Shown here one piece after another: positions 44,837 through 54,957 of a DNA stretch of 64,000 nucleotides (positions are counted from its first letter, which is position 1; every line of letters begins with the position of its first letter). Position numbers and translations under genes: made by a program. Source of the stretch: Streptomyces sp. WZ-12 (GTDB lineage Bacteria > Actinomycetota > Actinomycetes > Streptomycetales > Streptomycetaceae); the NCBI RefSeq assembly GCF_028898845.1, contig NZ_CP118574.1, positions 6,993,001-7,057,000 on the forward strand. The letters are read 5' to 3'. The notes under the pieces are model-generated. The model worked only from the letters and a program-made list of their open reading frames with translations, made no database searches and was not told the DNA's origin.

Positions 44837-45994
44837 TCACACCTGCCGCTTCAGCCACGGGAGTTCAGCGGCGGCGTAGCGGTAGGCGCGGAAGACCGCG
44901 TTGTTCTGGGTGGGGAACAGCGCGCCGACCTCCGGTTCGCGGTAGCCGCCGAACTCCGGGACGACGTACTCCCAGCACACCCGGCCCTCGGCAGTGACCT
45001 CGAAGAGCCGGCCGGCGGGGGAGTCGGTGACCAGGGTGTTGCCGTTGGGGAGGCGCTGGGCGCTGCCCATGAACGGCGCGAAGAACGCCTCCCGGGCCGG
45101 GTCGTGGTACTCCCACACCACCTCGCCGGTCGCCCGGTCCACCTCGATGACGCGGGAGTAGGGGACGTCGCAGTCGGGTCGGAAGACGCCGTTGTCGAAG
45201 ATCAGGAAGTTGCCGTTCGGCAGCTCCGTGGGGTGGTGTTGCTGGGAGACCAGTCCCGGTCGGGTGCGCCAACGCACCGCTCCGGTGGCCCGGTTGACGA
45301 CGATCACCGCCGAGACGCTGCGCAGGCTGACCAGCACGTCGCCGTCGGCCAGCGGCAGCACCGAGTTGATCAGCGGCCAGTGCTCCCGCGAGTAGGCCGG
45401 GTGCAGCGGGTACTCCTCCGGATCGAGGTGGTCGGCGGCGCTCCAGGACCACAACGGGCACCCGTCCGCGTCGACTTCGCGGAGGGTGTCGGCGTACACC
45501 GTGCCGCCCGGCTCGGAGCCGGGCACGCCGCCGCGGACCGCCGCGGCCCGGTCACCGGTCAGCGGCTCCAGCGCGGAGTAGAGGATCCGGCCGTCGCCGT
45601 GGTGGTGGGCGTCGTGGTGCTGGAGCGGGTCGGTGTGGGACCGCAGTACCGTGCCGTCGGGGGCGATCTCCTGCATCAGCCCGCCGCGGTACTTGTGCCA
45701 CATCGGGAAGAGCGCGCCCTGGTCCGGGAGGGTGGCGTTGTAGGCGAGGTTGCCGTTGGGGAGCAGGCGGGCGTGGCGGCCGGGGCGGTGCGGAAGGTCC
45801 CAGCGGTGGACGACGGTGCCGCGCAGGTCGATCAGCAGGACCTGGCCGCCGCCGGTCAGCGGGGCGTAGAGCGTGTAGCCGTCGTGCGCGGCGGTGGCGT
45901 CGAGCGCGATCAGGCCGGTGCCGCGCCGTCGACGTGTGTTTTGATCGACTGCGATCGGGCCGGTGGTCAGGCCGGAGGCCGTATCAGAGGTCAT
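44837..45994 (-). CDS. Arylsulfotransferase (ASST)-like beta-propeller protein
   Basis: 385 residues. Repeated blade motifs such as LLPNGNLAYNA, ADGDVLVSLRS, LPNGNFLIFDNG and LPNGNTLVTDS show a beta-propeller of the PF05935-type ASST family. The central histidines DPLQHHDAHHHGDG match the family's active-site area. No signal peptide, so unlike secreted ASST it may be cytosolic. It is co-transcribed with the NCS2 permease and divergent from an XRE-cupin regulator with two shared operator-like sites. The true substrate is unknown. Confidence 0.82.
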   Translation of the reverse strand: MTSDTASGLTTGPIAVDQNTRRRRGTGLIALDATAAHDGYTLYAPLTGGGQVLLIDLRGTVVHRWDLPHRPGRHARLLPNGNLAYNATLPDQGALFPMWHKYRGGLMQEIAPDGTVLRSHTDPLQHHDAHHHGDGRILYSALEPLTGDRAAAVRGGVPGSEPGGTVYADTLREVDADGCPLWSWSAADHLDPEEYPLHPAYSREHWPLINSVLPLADGDVLVSLRSVSAVIVVNRATGAVRWRTRPGLVSQQHHPTELPNGNFLIFDNGVFRPDCDVPYSRVIEVDRATGEVVWEYHDPAREAFFAPFMGSAQRLPNGNTLVTDSPAGRLFEVTAEGRVCWEYVVPEFGGYREPEVGALFPTQNNAVFRAYRYAAAELPWLKRQV

Positions 45995-46024
45995 GCCGGA
46001 TTCCCCTCGTCGAACTGGCTGCCG

Positions 46025-46039
46025 TCAAACTTTGTTTGA
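46025..46039. promoter_or_regulatory. Operator 1 of the XRE-cupin/ASST divergent region
   Basis: TCAAAC-TTT-GTTTGA, a perfect 6-bp inverted repeat, 31 bp upstream of the ASST-like start. It has the same layout as a second site exactly 20 bp away. Confidence 0.65.
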
Positions 46040-46044
46040 TGAGG

Positions 46045-46059
46045 TCGAACGGCGTTAGA
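46045..46059. promoter_or_regulatory. Operator 2 of the XRE-cupin/ASST divergent region
   Basis: TCGAAC-GGC-GTTAGA, sharing TCRAAC-N3-GTTWGA with operator 1. The centres (46032 and 46052) are 20 bp apart, two helical turns, as expected for dimers binding side by side on one DNA face. Confidence 0.6.
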
Positions 46060-46134
46060 CGCTAGGGCCGGTGTGTTGCGGGGTCGTGAACGGCACGATA
46101 AGGAGTACGCGATGGCGTCGGTGGGGAGCGGACG

Positions 46135-46698
46135 ATGAGCGGGGTCGGGAGCGCGGCCGAGGTGCCGCGGGTGGGCGCGGCGGTCCGACGGCGGCGCCGC
46201 GCGCGGGAGTTGACCCTGGCCGACCTCGCCCGCGCCACCGGACTGTCCGCCCCGTTCCTCAGCCAGGTCGAGAACGACCGGGCCCGCCCCAGCATGCGTT
46301 CGCTCCAGTCGATAGCGGACGCCCTGGAGACCACCGCGGTCCGACTGCTGGCCGCCGCCGACGGGCCGCGCACGGTGGACGTGGTGCGGGCCGACTCGGC
46401 CGCCGTGCCCGAGGACGGCGAGACCGGCCGGGTGCGCCCGCTGGTCCGCGGCCACCAGCAGCTGCACGCCCTGGAGTTCACCGGCCGGCACGACTGGCGG
46501 CGCGAATTCCGGCACCCGCACGACGAGTTGATGTACGTGATCGAGGGCGCGGTGGAGGCCGAGGCGGACGGCCGCCGCTACGCACTCGGCCCGGGCGACA
46601 CCCTCTACTGCTCCGGCGGGATCACCCACCGCTGGCGGTCCCTGGCGCCGGAGAGCCGGGTGCTGTTGGTGGGGGTGGCGGATGACTTCCGGGGGTGA
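46135..46698 (+). CDS. XRE-family regulator with C-terminal cupin domain
   Basis: 187 residues. Helix-turn-helix at residues 13-67 (RRRRRARELTLADLARATGLSAPFLSQVENDRARPS), then a cupin at ~105-180 with FRHPHDELMYVIEGAVE and LGPGDTLYCSGGITHRW, whose histidines and Glu could bind metal. This layout is that of PuuR-like regulators of polyamine or amino acid use. Convergent with a PuuD-like hydrolase and divergent from ASST/NCS2. The twin sites at 46025-46059 are its likely targets. Confidence 0.92.
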   Translation: MSGVGSAAEVPRVGAAVRRRRRARELTLADLARATGLSAPFLSQVENDRARPSMRSLQSIADALETTAVRLLAAADGPRTVDVVRADSAAVPEDGETGRVRPLVRGHQQLHALEFTGRHDWRREFRHPHDELMYVIEGAVEAEADGRRYALGPGDTLYCSGGITHRWRSLAPESRVLLVGVADDFRG

Positions 46699-46719
46699 GG
46701 GGGCGGCGGCCGCCGGCGC

Positions 46720-47439
46720 TCACACCTCGGCCGCGGCCGTCCCCCGGGCCGCCGTCACCAGGGTCTCCATCACGCGGGTGTCGTCGCCGGCCTCCGGATG
46801 CCACTGGACGGCCAGGGTGAGGGCCGGTGCGTCCGGGAGTTCCAGCGCCTCGACGGTGCCGTCCTCCGCGTACGCCGAGACCACCAGCCCGCGGCCCAGG
46901 CGGTCCACGGCCTGGTGGTGGTAGGTCGGCACGGCCACCGGCTCGGGCAGCGCCGCGCTCAGCAGCGTGCCGGGCACCGCCGCGATCTCGTGCCGGCCGA
47001 AGACCCCGGGCGGGCCGACGTGGCCTTCGAGGTGCTGGACGAGGGTGCCGCCGAGCGCCACGTTCAGCAGTTGCAGCCCCCGGCAGATGCCCAGCAGCGG
47101 CACCCGGGCCGCCAACGCCGCCTCGATCAGGGCCAGTTCCCAGGCGTCCCGGTCCAGGGCGGGCGGCCCGGTGCGGGGGTGCGGCTCGGCCCCGTAGCGG
47201 GCCGGGGAGACGTCCGCGCCGCCGGCGATCACCAGCCCGTCCAGCCGGGCGACGGTCGCCGCGGCGGTCTCCGGGTCGCCGGGCGGCAGCATGGCGGGCA
47301 GCCCGCCCGAGCGCTGCACCAGGCGCGGGTAGCCGGCCGGCAGCAGCGCCGCGGGCAGCGTCCACACTCCCCACCGGGCCTCTTCCTGGTAGGTGCTGAT
47401 GCCGATCAGCGGGGGCTGCGGCTGGGGCGGCTGGGGCAT
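46720..47439 (-). CDS. Class I glutamine amidotransferase-like gamma-glutamyl hydrolase (PuuD-like)
   Basis: 239 residues. Starts after a Pro/Gln-rich stretch with LIGISTYQEEARWGVW; catalytic Cys in GICRGLQLLNVALGG, and the His-Glu pair in AVQWHPEAG. These match PuuD, which cleaves gamma-glutamyl-GABA. Near the GlnA4-like ligase and dehydrogenases it probably removes glutamate from a gamma-glutamyl intermediate. ATG at 47439 follows GGAGGAG. The gene is followed upstream by a permease on the same strand. Confidence 0.92.
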   Translation of the reverse strand: MPQPPQPQPPLIGISTYQEEARWGVWTLPAALLPAGYPRLVQRSGGLPAMLPPGDPETAAATVARLDGLVIAGGADVSPARYGAEPHPRTGPPALDRDAWELALIEAALAARVPLLGICRGLQLLNVALGGTLVQHLEGHVGPPGVFGRHEIAAVPGTLLSAALPEPVAVPTYHHQAVDRLGRGLVVSAYAEDGTVEALELPDAPALTLAVQWHPEAGDDTRVMETLVTAARGTAAAEV

Positions 47440-47513
47440 CGGGGGGCTCCTCCGTGCGGTGTGGGGCGCTGCGGGTGGTTCTGGGGTTACCTGCGGGGCG
47501 GGGTGAACTGGCC

Positions 47514-48992
47514 CTAGTCGCGTTCGAGTTCGGCCTCCGCGGCGGCCAGGGCCGCGAACTCCTCCTCGGGCGCGGCCGCCACCAGCCGGTGGCGGGAGTA
47601 GAGGGCGAAGTAGGCCAGGGCGAGGCCGTAGACGGCGAGCGCGATCAGCGCGGCCTCCTTGTCGACCAGGAAGGTCGCCACCAGCGCCGAGCAGGCCAGC
47701 ACGAAGGCCACGCCGGAGGTCAGCATGCCGCCCGGGGTGCGGTACGGGCGGTGCAGGCCGGGCTCGCGGCGGCGCAGCACGAGGTGCGAAAGGGCCATCA
47801 GGGCATAGGAGATGGTGGCGCCGAAGACCGCGACGTTGAGCATCCGGGCGCCGTCGCCGGTGGCCGCGGCCAGCCCGAAGCCCAGCGCGCCGGGGACCAG
47901 CAGGCCGAGGTAGGGCGCCTTGCGGCGGCTGGTCAGGGAGAGGAAACGGGGCAGGTAGCCGGCCCGGGAGAGCGCGAAGAGCTGCCGGGAGCCGGCGAAG
48001 ATGAGGGAGAAGAAGGACGCCACCAGGCCGGCCAGGCCGGCGTAGTTGACGATCCGGCTGACCGTGGTCGGGGTGCCGTGCGGCTGGAGCGCCTGGACCA
48101 GCGGGTCGCCGACGGACTGGATCGCGGCCGAGCCGCGCGCGCCGGTGGCCGCGGTGAAGGTGATCAGCGCCAGGAGCAGCAGCACGCCCATCGCGGCCGC
48201 CATCGCCCGCGGCAGCGTACGCGCCGGGTCCCTGGTCTCCTCGGCCGCCAGCGGGACGCCCTCCACGCCCAGGAAGAACCACATCCCGAACGGGAACGCC
48301 GCCCAGATGCCCAGCACCCCGAACGGCAGCCACGAACTCGCCCCGAAGGCATCGGGCTCGACCGGGATGTCGTTGAGCGCGTCGACGTGGAAGTCGCTGA
48401 GCGCGGCGAGCGCGAAGACCAGCAGCGCGGCGACCGCGATCGCGGTGACCACCAGGCTGAACCGCAGCGCCTCGCCCACGCCCCACAGGTGGATCCCGAT
48501 GAAGAGCACGAAACAGGCCAGATAGACGGGCCAACTGGAGTGCAGTCCGAACAGGCCCAGCGATTCGACGTAGTCGCCGATGAAGATCGAGATCGCGGCC
48601 GGCGCCAACACGTACTCGATCAGGATCGCGGTGCCGGTCAGGAAGCCGCCCCACGTGCCCAGCGCCCGCCGGGCGAAGCCGTAGCCGCCGCCCGCGGTGG
48701 GCAGGATCGAGGCCAACTCGGCCAGCGCGAAGACCAGACAGGTGTACATCAGGCCCATCAGGACCGCGGCGATCGCCAGTCCGCCGAAGCCGCCGTGCGC
48801 CAGCCCGTTGTTCCAGCCCGAGAAGTCGCCGGAGACGACGTAGGCGACGCCGAGGCCGGTCAGCAGCAGCGGGCCGGCGCTGCCGCGGCGCAGCGTCCGC
48901 CGCTCCAGATAGGCGTCGCCGCTCGGGGGCCCGCCGTCGGGGGACGCGGCGGACGGCGCGCGGGTGCTGTCGGCATGGGTGCTGTCGGCCAT
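47514..48992 (-). CDS. APC-family permease, ethanolamine-permease-like
   Basis: 492 residues, twelve hydrophobic segments. The first helix region VAYVVSGDFSGWNNGLAHGGFGGLAIA is very like ethanolamine permeases (Eat family). Further matches are TAGGGYGFARRALGTWGGFLTG and FFLGVEGVPLAAEETRDP. ATG at 48992 is chosen since AGGAG lies 7 bp upstream; an in-frame start at 49019 has none. It is divergent, through the FadR gene, from the ligase operon. It probably imports ethanolamine or a similar amine. Confidence 0.87.
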   Translation of the reverse strand: MADSTHADSTRAPSAASPDGGPPSGDAYLERRTLRRGSAGPLLLTGLGVAYVVSGDFSGWNNGLAHGGFGGLAIAAVLMGLMYTCLVFALAELASILPTAGGGYGFARRALGTWGGFLTGTAILIEYVLAPAAISIFIGDYVESLGLFGLHSSWPVYLACFVLFIGIHLWGVGEALRFSLVVTAIAVAALLVFALAALSDFHVDALNDIPVEPDAFGASSWLPFGVLGIWAAFPFGMWFFLGVEGVPLAAEETRDPARTLPRAMAAAMGVLLLLALITFTAATGARGSAAIQSVGDPLVQALQPHGTPTTVSRIVNYAGLAGLVASFFSLIFAGSRQLFALSRAGYLPRFLSLTSRRKAPYLGLLVPGALGFGLAAATGDGARMLNVAVFGATISYALMALSHLVLRRREPGLHRPYRTPGGMLTSGVAFVLACSALVATFLVDKEAALIALAVYGLALAYFALYSRHRLVAAAPEEEFAALAAAEAELERD

Positions 48993-49116
48993 GAGCCGCT
49001 CCTGCCTCGCGGGGGACAACCGGAGTAAAGGTTTAGCCGCATACCTTTGTCGCCTCGGCGGCTCAGCGCAAGACCCGTGCGGAAAAGGCCGGCGACATGG
49101 GGCGTAAAAGGGGGCG

Positions 49117-49848
49117 TTACGGCGCCGGCGAGGACAGGAAGCCGCGCAGCAGGGCCGCGGTGCCGCAGCAGTGCTCCCGCATCACCTCGCGGGCGCCGTC
49201 CGCATCGCCCTCCAGCACCGCCTCCACCAGCGCGGCGTGCTGGGTCTGCGAGTGCTCCAAGTTCCGCACCAGCAGCGGGATGCAGTCCAGCAGGTCGTTG
49301 ACGCCGGCCCGGACCGCGGCGTACTGGGCGGCCAGCGACGGCGATCCGGACAGCTCCGCCAGCGTCAGGTGCAGCAGGGTGTCCCGGCGCCGGTAGTCGG
49401 CCAGCGGCGCGTCCTCGGTGGCGGCCAGCGCCTCCCGCAGCCGCGCCGCCTGCTCGCCCGACAGCCCGTGCGCCGCGCACAGCCCGGCCGCGCCGACCTC
49501 CAGTACCTCCCGGAAGCGCAGGATGTCCTCGACGTCGGTCCGGTCGACCCGGCGCCGCAGCTCGGCCTCGCCCGGGCTGTCGGTGCGCATCCGCACGAAC
49601 GTGCCGCCGTACCGGCCGCGCCGGCTCTCCACCAGCCCCTCGTCCTGGAGCACCTTGAGGACCTCGCGCAGGGTGACCCGGCTGATCTGCAGCCGCTCCG
49701 CCAACTCCCGCTCGGCCGGCAGGCGTTCGCCCTGCGGCACCAGCCCGAGCCGGACGATCTGGAGTATCTGCTCCAGCGCCTCCTCGAAGCCGTTGCCCGC
49801 CCGGACCGGCCGCAGCACCGGCGCCAGCCCATCGGCCGCAGCATCCAT
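49117..49848 (-). CDS. FadR/GntR-family repressor of the adjacent gamma-glutamyl pathway
   Basis: 243 residues. GntR winged helix LGLVPQGERLPAERELAERLQISRVTLREVLKVLQDEGLVESRRGRYGG, then an all-helical FCD domain with metal-binding histidines (DTLLHLTLAELSG, EHCCGTAALL). ATG at 49848 follows GAAGGGG. It is divergent from the glnA4-like operon, across 73 bp. In S. coelicolor a regulator in the same position (EpuRI, as I recall) represses glnA4. CCA-ATCAA-TGG at 49861-49871 is a possible binding site. Confidence 0.9.
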   Translation of the reverse strand: MDAAADGLAPVLRPVRAGNGFEEALEQILQIVRLGLVPQGERLPAERELAERLQISRVTLREVLKVLQDEGLVESRRGRYGGTFVRMRTDSPGEAELRRRVDRTDVEDILRFREVLEVGAAGLCAAHGLSGEQAARLREALAATEDAPLADYRRRDTLLHLTLAELSGSPSLAAQYAAVRAGVNDLLDCIPLLVRNLEHSQTQHAALVEAVLEGDADGAREVMREHCCGTAALLRGFLSSPAP

Positions 49849-49921
49849 CGGAACCCCTTCCCAATCAATGGTTCGTGTGCCTACCTTATGGGCTCCGGAT
49901 GCAGCGACAGGAGGCACCACC

Positions 49922-51289
49922 GTGGCAGACCGCAGGCCCCCGCTCTCCGTCGAGGAGCTCACCGCCCTCGTCGACAACGGGGAGATCGACACTGTCGTCC
50001 TCGCCTTCACCGACATGCAAGGCAGGCTCCAGGGCAAGCGGTTCGCCGCCCGCTACTTCCTCGACACCGTCCTCGACCACGGCACGGAGGGCTGCAACTA
50101 CCTCCTCGCCGTCGACGTCGACCTGAACACCGTCGACGGCTACGCGATGTCCTCCTGGGAGCGCGGCTACGGCGACTTCGCGATGCACGGCGACCCCGCC
50201 ACCCTCCGCCGCACCCCCTGGAACCCCGGCACCGCCCTGATCACCGCCGACCTCGCCTGGCACGACGGCACCCCGGTCGTCGCCTCACCCCGGCAGATCC
50301 TGCGCCGCCAGCTCGACCGGCTCGCCGAGCGCGGCTGGAGCGCCCACGTCGGCACCGAGCTGGAGTTCATGGTCTTCAAGGACAGCTACGAGGACGCCTG
50401 GTCCCGCGGCTACCGCGGGATGACCCCGGCCAACCAGTGGAACGGCGACTACTCCGTCCTCGGCACCGGCCGCGTCGAGCCCCTGCTGCGCCGGATCCGC
50501 AACGAGATGGGCGCGGCCGGCATGACCGTCGAGTCCGCCAAGGGCGAGTGCAACCTCGGCCAGCACGAGATCGTGTTCGTCTACGACGAGGCGCTCACCA
50601 CCTGCGACCAGCACAGCATCTACAAGACCGGCGCCAAGGAGATCGCCGCCCAGGAGGGCATGGCGCTCACCTTCATGCCCAAGTACGACGAGCGCGAGGG
50701 CAATTCCTGTCACATCCACCTCTCACTCCAGGACGCGCAGGGCCGCCCGGTGCTGGCCGATGACGCCGGCCCGCACGGCATGTCGCGCACCATGCGGCAC
50801 TTCCTCGCCGGCCAACTCGCCGCGCTGCGCGACTTCACGCTGCTCTACGCCCCCAACATCAACTCCTACAAGCGGTTCCGCCCCGGCTCCTTCGCCCCCA
50901 CCGCCGTCGCCTGGGGCCCGGACAACCGCACCTGCGCCCTCCGCGTCGTCGGCCACGGCCGCGGGCACCGCCTGGAGAACCGCCTGCCCGGCGGCGACGT
51001 CAACCCCTACCTCGCGGTCGCCGGCATGATCGCGGCCGGCCTGCACGGCATAGACCAGGAGCTCGAACTCCCGGACGCCACCACGGGGAACGCCTACGCC
51101 GGAGACGCCGCGCACGTCCCCGCCACCCTCCGCGAGGCCGCCGGGCTGTGGGAGCGCAGCACCGTCGCCCGCGCCGCCTTCGGCGACGAGGTCGTCGACC
51201 ACTACCGCCACATGGCCCGCGTCGAACAGGACGCCTACGACGCCGCCGTCACGGACTGGGAGCGCTTCCGCTCCTTCGAGCGCATGTAA
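49922..51289 (+). CDS. glnA4: Glutamine-synthetase-like gamma-glutamylethanolamide synthetase
   Basis: 455 residues. GS fold: N-terminal beta-grasp LVDNGEIDTVVLAFTDMQGRLQGKRF; catalytic domain with GTELEFMVFKD, ESAKGECNLGQHEIVFVYDEAL, FMPKYDEREGNSCHIHLSL (ATP and metal ligands), NSYKRFRPGSFAPTAVAWG and LENRLPGGDVNPYL. It lacks the adenylylation loop Tyr of housekeeping GSI. Its neighbours (permease, FadR, aldehyde dehydrogenase, SDR, gamma-glutamyl hydrolase) indicate a GlnA4-type enzyme that joins glutamate to ethanolamine; a polyamine ligase (GlnA3) is the alternative. GTG at 49922 follows AGGAGG. Confidence 0.88.
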   Translation: MADRRPPLSVEELTALVDNGEIDTVVLAFTDMQGRLQGKRFAARYFLDTVLDHGTEGCNYLLAVDVDLNTVDGYAMSSWERGYGDFAMHGDPATLRRTPWNPGTALITADLAWHDGTPVVASPRQILRRQLDRLAERGWSAHVGTELEFMVFKDSYEDAWSRGYRGMTPANQWNGDYSVLGTGRVEPLLRRIRNEMGAAGMTVESAKGECNLGQHEIVFVYDEALTTCDQHSIYKTGAKEIAAQEGMALTFMPKYDEREGNSCHIHLSLQDAQGRPVLADDAGPHGMSRTMRHFLAGQLAALRDFTLLYAPNINSYKRFRPGSFAPTAVAWGPDNRTCALRVVGHGRGHRLENRLPGGDVNPYLAVAGMIAAGLHGIDQELELPDATTGNAYAGDAAHVPATLREAAGLWERSTVARAAFGDEVVDHYRHMARVEQDAYDAAVTDWERFRSFERM

Positions 51290-51298
51290 GGAACGCCC

Positions 51299-52672
51299 GT
51301 GCTGCAAGAGCTGACCATCCTCAACCCGGCGACCGAGGAGGTGGTGGCCACCGTCCCCACCACCCCGCCCGCCGAGGTCGACGCGGCCGTCCGCCGGGCC
51401 GCCGCGGCCCAGGAAGTCTGGGCCGCGCTGGCCCCCGGCGACCGGGCCCGGCTGCTGCGCCGGTTCGCCGACGTCGTCGACGCGGCGATCGAACCGCTGG
51501 CCCAACTGGAGCTGCGCGAGGCCGGCCACCCCCTGGGCAACGCCCGTTGGGAGGCCGGCAACGTCCGCGATCTGCTGCACTACGCCGCCGGGGGAGTAGA
51601 GCGGCTGACAGGGCATCAGATCCCGGTGCCGGGCGGGCTGAACCTCACCCTCCAGGAACCGCTCGGCGTGGTCGCCGTCATCGCCCCCTGGAACTTCCCG
51701 ATGCCGATCGCCGCCTGGGGCACCGCCCCCGCGCTCGCCGCCGGCAACGCGGTCCTCCTCAAGCCCGCCGAGACCACCCCGCTCACCGCCCTCAAGCTCG
51801 CCGAACTCGCCCTGGAGGCCGGGCTCCCCGAGCACCTCTTCCAGGTCCTGCCCGGCGAGGGCGCGGTCACCGGCAGCGCGCTGGTCGACCACCCCGGCGT
51901 CGCCAAGGTCGTCTTCACCGGCTCCACCGCCACCGGCCGGCGGATCGCCGCCCAGTGCGCCGCGCAGACCAAGCGGCTCACCCTCGAACTCGGCGGCAAG
52001 AGCCCCAACATCGTCTTCGCCGACGCCGACCTGGAGGCCGCCGCGGCCGCCGCCCCCGGCTCGTTCCTCGACAACACCGGCCAGGACTGCTGCGCCCGCA
52101 GCCGCATCCTGGTCCAACGCAGCGTCTACGACCGCTTCCTGAGCCTGCTGGAGCCCGCGGTCAAGGCGTTCACCGCCGGCGACCCGAACGACCCCGCGTC
52201 CCAGATGGGCCCGCTGATCTCCGCCGCCCAGCGCGACCGGGTGCGCTCCTACGTCCCCGAGGACGCCCCGGCCGCCATCCGCGGCGCGGTCCCCACCGGC
52301 AAGGGCTTCTGGTACCCGGCCACCGTCCTGGAGGGCCGCCCCGAGGACCGCACCGCCGTCGAGGAGATCTTCGGGCCCGTGGCCGTCGCCCTCCCCTTCG
52401 ACGACGAGGCCGACGCCGTCCGGCTCGCCAACGCCACCGACTACGGCCTGGCCGGCTCCCTGTGGACCCGCGACGTCGGTCGCGCGCTGCGCATGGCGCG
52501 CGCCGTCGCCGCCGGCAACCTCTCGGTCAACTCGCACAGCGCGGTGCGCTATTGGACCCCGTTCGGCGGCTTCAAGCAGTCCGGTCTCGGCCGCGAACTG
52601 GGCCCGGACGCGCTGACGCCCTTCACCGAGACCAAGAACGTCTTCCTCGCCACCGAGCCGGCCGGCTCGTGA
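51299..52672 (+). CDS. Aldehyde dehydrogenase
   Basis: 457 residues. Active-site Asn in APWNFP, Glu in LELGGKSPN, Cys in GQDCCARS, and the NAD-binding GSTATGRRIA. All catalytic residues are present. It starts with GTG 9 bp after the glnA4-like stop and follows AAGGA, so it is coupled. In this context it would oxidise a gamma-glutamyl-aldehyde, the product of the glutamylated amine. The closest families are gamma-glutamylaminobutyraldehyde and betaine-aldehyde dehydrogenases. Confidence 0.93.
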   Translation: MLQELTILNPATEEVVATVPTTPPAEVDAAVRRAAAAQEVWAALAPGDRARLLRRFADVVDAAIEPLAQLELREAGHPLGNARWEAGNVRDLLHYAAGGVERLTGHQIPVPGGLNLTLQEPLGVVAVIAPWNFPMPIAAWGTAPALAAGNAVLLKPAETTPLTALKLAELALEAGLPEHLFQVLPGEGAVTGSALVDHPGVAKVVFTGSTATGRRIAAQCAAQTKRLTLELGGKSPNIVFADADLEAAAAAAPGSFLDNTGQDCCARSRILVQRSVYDRFLSLLEPAVKAFTAGDPNDPASQMGPLISAAQRDRVRSYVPEDAPAAIRGAVPTGKGFWYPATVLEGRPEDRTAVEEIFGPVAVALPFDDEADAVRLANATDYGLAGSLWTRDVGRALRMARAVAAGNLSVNSHSAVRYWTPFGGFKQSGLGRELGPDALTPFTETKNVFLATEPAGS

Positions 52673-52704
52673 TCCGCACCGTCACCACCCACTAGGAGAG
52701 CCAC

Positions 52705-53505
52705 GTGACCGACCAGACCGCCGTGTGCCGCCGCCTCGTCGGCCGTACCGCCGTGATCACCGGAGCCGGCAGCGGCATCGGCCTGGCCACCGCCCGCCGG
52801 TTGGCCTCCGAGGGCGCCCACGTCGTCTGCGCCGACATCGACGAGAAGGCCGGCAAGGCCGCCGCCGAGGAGGTCGGCGGCACCTTCGTCCAGGTCGACG
52901 TCACCGACGCCGAGCAGGTCGAGGCGCTCTACAAGACCGCCTACGACACCTACGGTTCGGTGGACATCGCCTTCAACAACGCCGGGATCTCGCCGCCCGA
53001 CGACGACTCCATCCTGACCACCGGCATCGACGCCTGGAAGCGCGTCCAGGAGGTCAACCTCACCTCGGTCTACCTCTGCTGCAAGCACGCACTGCCCTAC
53101 ATGCGGCGGCAGTTCGAGCAGACCGGGCGCGGCGGCTCCATCATCAACACCGCCTCCTTCGTGGCCGTGATGGGCGCCGCCACCTCGCAGATCAGCTACA
53201 CCGCGTCCAAGGGCGGCGTGCTGGCGATGTCCCGCGAACTGGGCGTGCAGTTCGCCCGCGAGGGCATCCGCGTCAACGCGCTCTGCCCGGGGCCGGTCAA
53301 CACCCCGCTGCTGAAGGAGCTGTTCGCCAAGGACCCGGAGCGGGCCGCGCGCCGCCTGGTGCACGTCCCGGTCGGCCGGTTCGCCGAGCCCGAGGAGATC
53401 GCCTCCGCGGTCGCCTTCCTCGCCAGCGACGACTCCTCGTTCGTCAACGCCGCCGAATTCCTCGTCGACGGAGGCATCGCGGGCGCCTATGTGACCCCCT
53501 TGTAG
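52705..53505 (+). CDS. Short-chain dehydrogenase/reductase
   Basis: 266 residues. Cofactor motif TGAGSGIGLA, NNAG motif FNNAGIS, catalytic Ser in TASFVAVMGAATS and YxxxK in SYTASKGGV; FLVDGG near the end. Asp in CADIDE after the second strand predicts NAD preference. Third gene of the glnA4-like operon (32 bp spacing), so it probably oxidises the alcohol end of the glutamylated amine before the aldehyde dehydrogenase acts. GTG at 52705 follows AGGAGAG. The operon ends at a strong terminator. Confidence 0.93.
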   Translation: MTDQTAVCRRLVGRTAVITGAGSGIGLATARRLASEGAHVVCADIDEKAGKAAAEEVGGTFVQVDVTDAEQVEALYKTAYDTYGSVDIAFNNAGISPPDDDSILTTGIDAWKRVQEVNLTSVYLCCKHALPYMRRQFEQTGRGGSIINTASFVAVMGAATSQISYTASKGGVLAMSRELGVQFAREGIRVNALCPGPVNTPLLKELFAKDPERAARRLVHVPVGRFAEPEEIASAVAFLASDDSSFVNAAEFLVDGGIAGAYVTPL

Positions 53506-53523
53506 GCTTCCATGATCAATATC

Positions 53524-53551
53524 GGGACCGGCGCCCGCGGGCGCCGGTCCC
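53524..53551. terminator. Strong terminator after the glnA4-like operon
   Basis: A perfect 28-bp palindrome: GGGACCGGCGCCCG followed at once by its complement CGGGCGCCGGTCCC. It separates the operon from the secreted phosphatase. Confidence 0.88.
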
Positions 53552-53582
53552 GCCGTGCTTCCCCCTTGACCACGGAGGACAC

Positions 53583-54923
<1,341 letters not shown>

Positions 54924-54957
54924 GCGCACCGCCGGACCACGGGCGAGGCCCGCGCCG

